Assembly (NCBI GenBank): GCA_002409365.1
Contig: DHUW01000100.1
Location: forward strand, 1-20,618
Direction: 5' to 3'
From: Anaerolineaceae bacterium UBA5224
GTDB lineage: Bacteria; Chloroflexota; Anaerolineae; Anaerolineales; Anaerolineaceae
DNA: 20,618 nt
Of this stretch, positions 1 to 7,324 are shown one piece after another. Under the pieces are notes generated by a model. The model did not search any database and was not told where the DNA came from. It was given only the letters and a program-made list of their open reading frames with translations. Each line of letters starts with the position of its first letter. Within the stretch, counting starts at the first letter, position 1. A program made the position numbers and the translations under genes.

Positions 1-12
1 GTCGGGGCTCGG

Positions 13-2313
13 TCAATGGAGAATGATCTTGGTCCCGTCGCTGGTCAATTCGGACCATTCAGCCAGTTCAGCAGGATTCGACAAGAAGTAATCTATATTG
101 CAATGTAAGTACAACGAATTGAGTTGGGAAGTTGAGGTCAGGCTTTCGCACACAGGTTCTCCCGGCCATTCTTCAGGCAACACGCCAGGCATCAAGAGAT
201 CCGCAGAAAACTCTCCATAATCCACTGTCAGACCTAACAAGCCCTCCTTCCCTAGCTGGAAACGAAAGGACAATACTCCATCGCTGAGCACACTTTCCGT
301 CGCTAGAGTGACCTGAGGCACTCCCTCGCGATCCAACAAGGCAGCAAGATTTCGGCTGGTTTGGTTCGTGTCAGGGGCACAACCCCATAAGACTTGCCCT
401 ATTTTAAGTTTTGATGCCAATACGAACAGACCTGAAAGACTAGAGCGTCCACAATTTGGGATCACCAGGTTATCGAGCCGATTGGAAAACAGAGGGAGAT
501 ACGTGGAGACCTGATCGATCAGGCTGTCGGACCCGGCATTGCCAGCCAAAAGAAGATTTTGCCCCTGCTCACCTTCAATAAAAACGAAACTTTGCTCACT
601 CTTGTTTGGAATGGTTATGTGCAGTTGACCATCAGGTGCAGAATCTACTGCCAACCAAACTACTAAAGTCAACCCTGCCAGGGCAGGCAGGAGATATTGG
701 GGTTGGTAAATTGTCCTGGCAATTTTGCCTGGCTTTGGGCGGAATACCAGAAGAAAAAGAACCAGGTAATAAAGCAGCACCCAAAATAAATTAATTTGCG
801 GTAAAGTCCAATTTTCCGGTGCCAAACGTGACAGCCACAAAACCATGCGATTGCTATATGCCACCCATGGCCAGGCAATCCATGCCAGAACCTGGCCGAG
901 TGGCAACCAGATCAAGCCTAAGCCCATTGCTGTTAATCCCAGGATCATGACCGCAGGTTGAACTGGCAAAATAAGCGGATTGGCAATCAGAAAAAGCCAG
1001 GATACCTCCCGAAAATGCCAGATACTGAGAGGCAGCACTAAAGCCTGGGCGATCAAGGTGAGCAGGAAAGTTTCTGAAATCAGGCTGCTGATAGCCAGTG
1101 CCCTTTTTTGCTCCAACCGTTCGCCCAGCCAACCCTCAAGGCGTGCCCGCAGCGGTCCGGCAAACAGCGACAAACCCAGGGTCGCCATCACTGAAAACTG
1201 AAAACCCAGGTCCCAGGGAAGGTGTGGATCCAATATCACCATCAGGAAGGCACTGACCCCAAGGTTGTTCAGTGTGTTTCCTTTTCGGGAGATGGAATGA
1301 CCAAGCACTGCGTATGAACCCATAAAAGCAGCCCGAACGACTGAAGCACTTGCTCCGACCAACAAGCTATATGCTCCCAGGAGCAATATTGTCACCACGG
1401 CTCCCCGTTTACGCCCAAATTGGCGCGTAAAAAACAGGCTCACCAAACCCGCCAGAACAGACATATTAAAACCTGAGATCGCAATAATATGGCTGGTGCC
1501 TGTCAGTCGATAAGCATCTGCCAGCGAGGTCGATATGGTGCTCTCATCGCCCAGTAGAATACCTTTCAGAAGACTGTCCTCAGGGCTGGGAAAAATTTTA
1601 CTCAGGACCCGTCCTCCGTTATCACGCAGGCGATAGAGCAGGGCTCTCAAAGGATTGCCGCGGTTGGATTCTATCAGACGATAATGAGGAAAAGCCAGGG
1701 TAGAGTAGATTCCCTGATGTTTCAGGTATTCACGCCAGGAAAAAGTAATACCCTCATCCGGAGGTTGCAGCTCACCTTTGATCTCAACCAAATCGCCATA
1801 TTGGATCTGGCTGCCAAGTGGAAGGTAAAAGATGATCTTTCCGCGCACTTCAGGTTCCCGCACAGCCAATTCTTCCGCCCGAAGGGATTGTGATTCCACG
1901 ATGATTTCCAGGCTGTTCTGTGTCATTTCAGGCGGTGACACCACCAAGGCAGTGACGGTCACCTCGCCCCTGTTATGATAATAGAGCAAGTTATCTGGAT
2001 CGGCTTCAGGCAAACTCAATTGGTACAGCATGGCAGTCAGGGCAAAGGCAGCCAGTGCCAACACAGCGGGAAAACGTCGAATTGTTTGAACGTTTTTTGG
2101 TGATCTCTTCCTAAAAATTATCAAAAGGATTGCAGCGGCAGCCAAAATTAGCCACCAGAACCAGGGGAAGTTAAATTCTTCTGCTGCGAATGGACCGATT
2201 ATCGCTGCAAGACCCAACCAGAAAAAGGGCATAAATGCCGGCCAACGAAATTGACGTGCACGCAGATCTGCTTCTTCTTTGTCCTTTTCGTCTTGAGAAG
2301 AAAAGTCCAACAT
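13..2313 (-). CDS. comEC: ComEC/Rec2-family DNA uptake channel protein with degenerate C-terminal metallo-beta-lactamase domain
   Basis: ComEC forms the inner-membrane channel for single-stranded DNA in natural transformation. At 766 residues it has the usual family length. Residues 25-100 hold N-terminal membrane segments. Residues 105-215 form the soluble N-terminal domain. Residues 245-530 form the Competence domain, with GILLGDEST near 251-259, HIIAISGFN near 275-283 and many hydrophobic helices. Residues 563-766 occupy the place of the metallo-beta-lactamase domain, but the expected DVGQGDA and HPDADH motifs read IPNKSEQ (568-574) and IPNCGRSS (618-625). No metal site is therefore visible, and nuclease activity is doubtful. 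The ATG lies two bases after the nadD-pncC stop, with no clear ribosome binding site, so translational coupling is likely. The family call is confident; the loss of activity is inferred. Confidence 0.9.
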   Translation of the reverse strand: MLDFSSQDEKDKEEADLRARQFRWPAFMPFFWLGLAAIIGPFAAEEFNFPWFWWLILAAAAILLIIFRKRSPKNVQTIRRFPAVLALAAFALTAMLYQLSLPEADPDNLLYYHNRGEVTVTALVVSPPEMTQNSLEIIVESQSLRAEELAVREPEVRGKIIFYLPLGSQIQYGDLVEIKGELQPPDEGITFSWREYLKHQGIYSTLAFPHYRLIESNRGNPLRALLYRLRDNGGRVLSKIFPSPEDSLLKGILLGDESTISTSLADAYRLTGTSHIIAISGFNMSVLAGLVSLFFTRQFGRKRGAVVTILLLGAYSLLVGASASVVRAAFMGSYAVLGHSISRKGNTLNNLGVSAFLMVILDPHLPWDLGFQFSVMATLGLSLFAGPLRARLEGWLGERLEQKRALAISSLISETFLLTLIAQALVLPLSIWHFREVSWLFLIANPLILPVQPAVMILGLTAMGLGLIWLPLGQVLAWIAWPWVAYSNRMVLWLSRLAPENWTLPQINLFWVLLYYLVLFLLVFRPKPGKIARTIYQPQYLLPALAGLTLVVWLAVDSAPDGQLHITIPNKSEQSFVFIEGEQGQNLLLAGNAGSDSLIDQVSTYLPLFSNRLDNLVIPNCGRSSLSGLFVLASKLKIGQVLWGCAPDTNQTSRNLAALLDREGVPQVTLATESVLSDGVLSFRFQLGKEGLLGLTVDYGEFSADLLMPGVLPEEWPGEPVCESLTSTSQLNSLYLHCNIDYFLSNPAELAEWSELTSDGTKIILH

Positions 2314-2315
2314 TG

Positions 2316-3566
2316 CTAGGCAGATTTCTGGTCAGGAACACGTTTTTCCAGGTATTCCCCCAATTTTTCCAGCGCTTTTTCCGCGAGTTGGACTTTGATC
2401 GATTCGCGGTCACCCTCCAGCCTGAAAAGGTAAGACCAGTCACCTTCAGGTGTTGAAAGCCCGCACCAGCTGGTGCCGACCGGTTTGTCGGCGGTGGCAC
2501 CGCCTGGTCCGGCAATGCAGGAAACGGAAAGTCCCAGGTCACTGTTGAACGCGTGGCGGGCGCCCTGTGCCATCTCGAGCACTGTTTGGCTGCTGACGGC
2601 TCCGTATTTTTGGAGGGTCTCCCAATTGACGCCCAACAATTTCACCTTCGCCTGGTAAGCGTAGGAAACCACGCTGCCCATAAAATATTCTGAAGCACCG
2701 GGCACGTTGGTAAGCCTGTGACCGATCAGCCCACCGGTGCAGCTTTCTGCCAGACCCAGGGTCAGTTTTTGCTCAAAAAGCAGCTTGCCCAGGCGGGTTT
2801 CAAGATTATCCGTACTGCTGATTTCATCGGTGACAACGCTCACCGGCGTATTGGAATCGACTTGCCTCCAGATGCTGACAAGATCATTTTTGGCAATATA
2901 GGCTGCGGCTGGCTGGCTGAGGAGCCCTTCGGCAACTAAATCAGCGGGATCGGCTCCTGCTTCGAGCCTTGCACGAATGTTCCTGGAGGAGATATCGGAT
3001 ACCACGATTTCATCAAGATATTCAATTCTGGCACCCTGCCGGGTCAGTTCCTGAATAAATTTCTGGTTGGGCTCAAAACCAACGCGTGGACTGATGACCA
3101 GCATGGTGTCCTGGATCAGTTTATCCATGTGATACCATTCCGAAAAGTTGGGTCGGTCGCCTGAGAAACTATCGGCACCAATCAGGAATGCCAGTTCTAG
3201 GTTCTGAGAGGTTCGCGCACGCAGTGCTTGCATGGTCTCTGCTGTGAAGTTGGGGCGATTACTCTGCCGAACCAACTCGCGTTCCAAATCGCTGACGCTG
3301 ACCCCGGCAACCTCGCCCTCGAGTTTGCGGGCAAGCTCTTCAGCTGCCAGCTGGCAGATGGCGAAGCGGTGTTTATAGGTGAGACTGAGGGAACGTTTGA
3401 CTCCATCGCGAATGTTATGGTGCCTGTAGACCGGCATCAAGACCACCTCCGCCACGCTAAAACCGCGGGTTTGCAGCGCCCTGACTGCATCGACAATCAA
3501 TTCGACATGCCCTTCATGGAGTGGGTCGGCTGAGGTTCCAAAGATCAGCAAAAGTTCTTTTTTCAT
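2316..3566 (-). CDS. Fusion of NadD-like nucleotidyltransferase and PncC/CinA-C nicotinamide-nucleotide amidase
   Basis: The 416-residue protein has two enzyme domains. Residues 1-235 match nicotinate/nicotinamide mononucleotide adenylyltransferases: GTSADPLHEGH at 10-20 supplies the HxGH signature, and ISSRNIR at 192-198 matches the C-terminal ISSTxIR motif. Residues 255-410 match the CinA C-terminal domain (PncC), which deamidates NMN to NaMN: AESCTGG at 273-279, a Tyr302/Lys307 pair, and AGPGG at 352-356. The linker at 236-254 is Ser/Thr/Asp rich. The two activities are consecutive steps of NMN recycling (NMN to NaMN to NaAD). The ATG overlaps the nadE stop in an ATGA, so nadE, whose product uses NaAD, is co-translated. 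Both domains keep their signature residues and look active. The symbol is left blank because this is a two-domain fusion (nadD-pncC). Confidence 0.88.
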   Translation of the reverse strand: MKKELLLIFGTSADPLHEGHVELIVDAVRALQTRGFSVAEVVLMPVYRHHNIRDGVKRSLSLTYKHRFAICQLAAEELARKLEGEVAGVSVSDLERELVRQSNRPNFTAETMQALRARTSQNLELAFLIGADSFSGDRPNFSEWYHMDKLIQDTMLVISPRVGFEPNQKFIQELTRQGARIEYLDEIVVSDISSRNIRARLEAGADPADLVAEGLLSQPAAAYIAKNDLVSIWRQVDSNTPVSVVTDEISSTDNLETRLGKLLFEQKLTLGLAESCTGGLIGHRLTNVPGASEYFMGSVVSYAYQAKVKLLGVNWETLQKYGAVSSQTVLEMAQGARHAFNSDLGLSVSCIAGPGGATADKPVGTSWCGLSTPEGDWSYLFRLEGDRESIKVQLAEKALEKLGEYLEKRVPDQKSA

Positions 3567-5419
3567 CTATTTTCATTGCCTGTCTGTAGAGTTTTTTCGA
3601 TCTGCTGAAGTTGTTCCAGCCATAAAGCCGGGCTGGCATCGGCAGACATGCGCCAACCGGACCGGGCTGAGAGGCTCAGGTTAAAAATGCGGGGACCATC
3701 GGGGGCAGCGGTGCGCTTAAATTGATGCTGGAAAAAGCGTTGGTAGAAGGTTTGCAAGGTTTTCAAGATAAAACCGGGTTCATACTCGCCTGCAAAAACC
3801 TGGTTTGCTTCCGTAAATACTGCAGCAGGGTTCTTACGCTCCTGGATGGCGTGCCACAGGAAGAAGTCATGCAGCAGGTACGGACCCAAAACGTCCTCGG
3901 TGGGCTGGCTTATGCTCCCGTCCGGAAGAAGAGGCTTGAGTTCGGCCGAAATAGGAGCATCAGCGATTGCCTGGGCAACCTGTCTGCCTTCAGAGCCAAA
4001 AAGAATTTCAGCTGCCCTGACCATAACTCTCAGTAAAATGGTCTTCGGGAGCCCGGCGTTGACATTGTACATGCTCATCTGATCGCCATTGTAGGTCGAC
4101 CAGCCTAAAGCAATCTCGGACATATCACCCGTACCCACCACCAGCCCATTATACATATTAGCCATGTTCATCAAGATCTGGGTGCGTTCGCGTGCCTGGG
4201 CATTTTCATAAGCTGTATCTGGTGTGTGTCCGTCGTGCCCGATGTTGGCAAGATTTTCAACCAAAGCAGTTTCGATTGAAATAACACGTGGTTTAATTCC
4301 AGCCAGATTGGTTAAGTCACTTGAATTTTTTAGCGACTTATTGGAACTGCCCGGACCAGGCATGGAAACTGCGATCAGGTTTTCGCGGGGCAATCCCAAT
4401 TGGTCCAGGGCATTGCAGCAAACCAACAGCGCCATGCTAGAGTCAGCACCACCGCTGATACCCAGGAGCAGTTTCTCAGATTTTGTGTGGCGCATGCGCC
4501 CCATCAGTCCGACAGTCTGGATTTCAAAAGCAAGCTCGAGCTGCTTATTTTGCTCGTCGGCGAGCAAAAAAGGCAGCCGGGCATCACGGACAGCGCGAAA
4601 AGAATCTTTGGAATGAAGGAGGTCGCCTTCTTCAGCACAGAGCTCATTCACTACCGGGTTAATTTGAAGAACCTTGCTCGAAAATTCAAGCTCACTTTCT
4701 TCCGTCATTAACATCCCATTTCGCCAGACCTGGCACAATCCGGAATAGACTCCTTCTCCGGTCGATTCCGAAGCTCCTGCTGAGCAAACAGCCAGAAGAC
4801 CTTCATTCTGGCTTGAAAACTGGTGAAATTTGATGTTGTAAGGGTCATCTGCCAATGCAGGCAGGGCTGTTGGGTTGAGCAAAAGTGTTTCTTCAGAAAA
4901 ATGGAGATCATCCGGCAGTTCGCCCGCTATAATCTGCACTCTTTCCAATCCCAAAGAAGGTAGATTTAGCTGACCCTGCTCAAAAATATCGACCGGAGTG
5001 CCCTTCCAATTCAGATTGGCAGGAGTATTTTCATGGAGAGACTGGAAATAGCGCGGATTGGGCTGCAGGTTGAGAGCAAAGCCGTGCAATCCGCCAGGTT
5101 CAATCACTGCCACGGCGTCGTATAGCTGGTTTTCCAGCAGAAGCGGCAGACCCACAACCACACTTAAGCGTGAATTGGCAACCGCATCTTCAATTTTCTC
5201 GAGTGCCTGCAAACACGCCTGCACCAATAAAGGCTGAAAAAAGAGATCATCACAAGTACTTCCGCTGAGCGCCAACTGGGGAAAGAGGCAAAGCTGTTTC
5301 TCGGGGCAACTTGAGGATGCCTGGTGCAAGAGGTCAAGTATTTGAGAGGTGTTGAAACCCACATCAGCTACGCGCAGAGCAGGAACACACAGGTTAAGCA
5401 GCCAGTCGTCTTTTATCAC
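3563..5419 (-). CDS. nadE: NAD+ synthase, long form, with apparently dead glutaminase domain
   Basis: NAD synthase makes NAD+ from NaAD, ATP and an ammonia donor. The 618-residue length and order match the glutamine-dependent long form: a nitrilase-fold domain at 1-270, then a synthetase domain at 300-618. The synthetase half is well conserved, with the ATP loop GISGGADSS (320-328), SMPGPGSSN (352-360), VVGTGDMSE (427-435) and FKRTAAPDGPR (567-577). The nitrilase half lacks the catalytic triad. The usual FPEL reads FPQL (46-49), no Lys occurs between residues 76 and 138, and no Cys occurs between 70 and 211 (the ICEDLW region reads IIAGELPDD, 163-171). Ammonia dependence is inferred. The start is GTG, supported by AAGGAG five bases upstream. 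It is the first gene of the nadE > nadD-pncC > comEC run. Confidence 0.92.
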   Translation of the reverse strand: MIKDDWLLNLCVPALRVADVGFNTSQILDLLHQASSSCPEKQLCLFPQLALSGSTCDDLFFQPLLVQACLQALEKIEDAVANSRLSVVVGLPLLLENQLYDAVAVIEPGGLHGFALNLQPNPRYFQSLHENTPANLNWKGTPVDIFEQGQLNLPSLGLERVQIIAGELPDDLHFSEETLLLNPTALPALADDPYNIKFHQFSSQNEGLLAVCSAGASESTGEGVYSGLCQVWRNGMLMTEESELEFSSKVLQINPVVNELCAEEGDLLHSKDSFRAVRDARLPFLLADEQNKQLELAFEIQTVGLMGRMRHTKSEKLLLGISGGADSSMALLVCCNALDQLGLPRENLIAVSMPGPGSSNKSLKNSSDLTNLAGIKPRVISIETALVENLANIGHDGHTPDTAYENAQARERTQILMNMANMYNGLVVGTGDMSEIALGWSTYNGDQMSMYNVNAGLPKTILLRVMVRAAEILFGSEGRQVAQAIADAPISAELKPLLPDGSISQPTEDVLGPYLLHDFFLWHAIQERKNPAAVFTEANQVFAGEYEPGFILKTLQTFYQRFFQHQFKRTAAPDGPRIFNLSLSARSGWRMSADASPALWLEQLQQIEKTLQTGNENR

Positions 5420-5560
5420 GAGATCTCCTTTTCTTGCGTTTAATCATAACAATCTTTTCCTTCAAGTGTAAAATTTGTGTGTTTGTTGAACAATCGAATC
5501 GTGATGTTTCAATTTTTCCACCATTTCGCGCCGGGCGATTCCTGGTAAAGAAAGGCACTT

Positions 5561-6985
5561 TTGACGCGGATATCATCGTTTTTCCATCTGATCGTGTCTT
5601 TGGGGATCCTGATCCTTATTTCTTTTTCTACTGTACAGGCTGATTATCAACCTGAAAGCACAATCCCTGGTTTCTCTTGTTATCGAGATTATGCATCAAT
5701 AATGCAAAGGCTGCAATCATTACCAAATGAATATCCTGCATTAGCCCAGCTTAGCGTAATTGGTAATTCATGGGAAGGAAAACCCATTTATCTTTTGAAT
5801 CTGACCAACCATTCTTCAGACGCTGTAAAACCGCACCTGATCTTGATAAGTGGACTCCGCGCAAATGCTTTTGCCCCGGTGGAATTGAGCCTGCGTTTTG
5901 CAGAACAATTGCTTGCGGGTTACGGCACCATTACAGAAAACTCCTGGGTTCTCGACCATTTCGAAGTTCATTTAATTGTCATGGCAAACCCTGACGGACG
6001 GGCAAAGGCGGAGACACAGGCACTGGCTGGTAATGAAATTAACTGGCAAAACAACACCCATAATAGCTGTAATTCGCAGGAAATCGGAGTGCGCCTGAAC
6101 AATAACTTTACCTTTAATTGGCACGCTTCAGAAGTTGGACCCTGTGATCCTGCCTTTGCAGGCTCGACCGCTGGAAGTGAACCGGAAGCGCAAGCCATTA
6201 TGACTTATCTGGCTGGTTTCGCCGAACAGTCTGAACGCATTTTACTGCTCAACCTGGACAGTTATAAAAGCGAGATACTTAGTCCTTATCTTTCTGATCC
6301 TTTGGCGGAAAACCCATATATTGATGATCTTTACACACTGGCAGAAAAAATCGCCTACGACACGCTTTCAGCACCTATCCGACAGGGTGATCTCAACCAC
6401 CCACCTTCCTATGGTACTTTGGTCGACTTTGCTTACGGTGAACTTGCCATTCCTTCACTTGTTTTCAGCATGGGATATCCATTGGCGGGTGAATATGCAA
6501 GTAGCTGCTTATATTTCGATCAGTATTTAGTTGAGAAAAATATTACTGCCCTATTTCGAGCGCTGAAGGTAAGCGCGGGCCCTTACCATCAGCCTTACGG
6601 ACCGGAGATCAAATTGGTCAGCACCCAGCAGAACATTAACAGTCTCTATGTGGAAGGCGTTGTGGATGACTTTACTACCTGGTATAAAGGCGCCGATGAA
6701 TATAGCCAGGTGGAGAGTGCCTGGTTTTCGATAGACAGATCACCCTGGGATTCCCAGGCTACATTAGTCCCGATTTCGAACCTGGTTCAGGATGAGGTTC
6801 ACGGATACAAATCTCACTTTAGCGTTGAAATTGATATTTCCTTATTAAAACCTGGCAACCATCTCATCTTTTTCCAGGCTTGGGATTCTGAAGCGAATGG
6901 AAATCCAAGCAATCCGGGATTGGTCACTGCAATCAATTTCTTCATTTCTTATCAGTATTATTTACCTGTGATCAGGGACAGGTAA
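5561..6985 (+). CDS. Secreted M14 carboxypeptidase-like protein lacking catalytic residues
   Basis: The 474-residue protein starts with TTG, five bases after AAAGG. It has a Sec signal peptide (hydrophobic 8-22, likely cleavage after VQA, 27). Residues 35-340 follow the zinc carboxypeptidase (M14) scaffold: WEGKPIYLLNL (71-81), the NPDGR motif (143-147), GVRLNNNF (176-183, family GVDLNRNF) and GSEPEA (205-210). In bovine carboxypeptidase A numbering, every key position looks changed. The HxxE zinc motif reads SGLRANAF (97-104). The His196 region reads NLDSYKS (231-237). The Arg145 position is Asn. The Glu270 region reads VFSMGYP (301-307). Residues 345-465 resemble a beta-sandwich, and the protein ends YYLPVIRDR. 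A non-enzymatic binding or cell-surface role is inferred. It is transcribed divergently from nadE. Confidence 0.8.
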   Translation: MTRISSFFHLIVSLGILILISFSTVQADYQPESTIPGFSCYRDYASIMQRLQSLPNEYPALAQLSVIGNSWEGKPIYLLNLTNHSSDAVKPHLILISGLRANAFAPVELSLRFAEQLLAGYGTITENSWVLDHFEVHLIVMANPDGRAKAETQALAGNEINWQNNTHNSCNSQEIGVRLNNNFTFNWHASEVGPCDPAFAGSTAGSEPEAQAIMTYLAGFAEQSERILLLNLDSYKSEILSPYLSDPLAENPYIDDLYTLAEKIAYDTLSAPIRQGDLNHPPSYGTLVDFAYGELAIPSLVFSMGYPLAGEYASSCLYFDQYLVEKNITALFRALKVSAGPYHQPYGPEIKLVSTQQNINSLYVEGVVDDFTTWYKGADEYSQVESAWFSIDRSPWDSQATLVPISNLVQDEVHGYKSHFSVEIDISLLKPGNHLIFFQAWDSEANGNPSNPGLVTAINFFISYQYYLPVIRDR

Positions 6986-6995
6986 GGTCATGACC

Positions 6996-7070
6996 ATATT
7001 TAATTCTTAATTTTTTTTCTTTATATATTAAATAGTATGCAGTAATAGATACTGTGGAAAGTGGGGAAAA
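6996..7070 (-). other. Putative DNA-unwinding element with DnaA-trio-like motif
   Basis: Read on the minus strand, two abutting weak DnaA boxes (TTTTCCCCA, 7070-7062, and CTTTCCACA, 7061-7053) are followed after GTAT by CTA TTA CTG (7048-7040). A run of almost only A and T then extends to about 6996. This order of boxes, spacer, CTA/TTA triplets and AT tract resembles the basal unwinding system described for the Bacillus subtilis origin. There, DnaA-trios (3'-GAT-5') guide strand opening. Only two or three triplets are visible and the boxes are imperfect, so the assignment is tentative. Confidence 0.4.
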
Positions 7071-7158
7071 GTTGCTACTATCAGACACTTCTGGCTCAAT
7101 CAACGAGATAATAATAAGCATTTCTTAAAATCCAGAGTCGCTGTGTAAAAGCAGGGAC

Positions 7159-7167
7159 TTATCCACA
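7159..7167 (+). promoter_or_regulatory. DnaA box, perfect consensus TTATCCACA
   Basis: This is an exact match to the strong DnaA-binding 9-mer. A reverse-strand near match (TTTTACACA on the minus strand, one mismatch to TTATNCACA) lies at 7142-7150, nine bases to its left. Confidence 0.7.
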
Positions 7168-7266
7168 TTATTCTTTTTAAAAGTTAGAATTTTAAGAAAT
7201 TAACAAAAGTTATTCCGAAACAATCCGCAGGCTTTCAACGGGAAGCTGGCAATCTATTTGCAGGTT

Positions 7267-7317
7267 TTATACACAATTTGGGGGTAGTTATCCCCAGAAA
7301 AACGCGAGTTATCCACA
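7267..7317 (+). promoter_or_regulatory. Array of three same-strand DnaA boxes at 21-bp spacing
   Basis: TTATACACA (7267-7275), TTATCCCCA (7288-7296) and TTATCCACA (7309-7317) lie in the same orientation, with start-to-start distances of exactly 21 and 21 bp. That is about two helical turns, so the three boxes face the same side of the DNA, as expected for cooperative DnaA assembly. The first and third boxes fit TTATNCACA exactly; the middle one has one mismatch. Confidence 0.7.
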
Positions 7318-7324
7318 ATTTTGA

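Larger units (their letters stand above)
6986..7324. other. oriC: Candidate chromosomal replication origin (oriC) in a convergent intergenic region
   Basis: This 339-bp gap lies between the 3' ends of two convergent genes, so it should contain no promoters for its neighbours. It holds a nearly pure A/T stretch (about 6996-7036) followed by many DnaA-box-like 9-mers. Two are perfect TTATCCACA (7159-7167, 7309-7317), one is TTATACACA (7267-7275) and one is TTATCCCCA (7288-7296). Reverse-strand forms lie at 7053-7061, 7062-7070 and 7142-7150. Such density in a short non-coding segment is typical of bacterial origins. The parS pair at 19814-19864 supports an origin-proximal position. No dnaA or dnaN is present in the window, so a DnaA-titration locus is the main alternative. 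Confidence 0.65.

Noticed and set aside
3722..4616. Plus-strand open frames inside nadE
   Set aside because: They mirror the conserved NadE coding frame, show no protein-family motifs and have no supporting ribosome binding sites.
5483..5493. Operator palindrome TTGTTGAACAA between nadE and the M14-like gene
   Set aside because: It is short and unique in the window, and I could not link it to a known NAD regulator site such as NrtR or NiaR.
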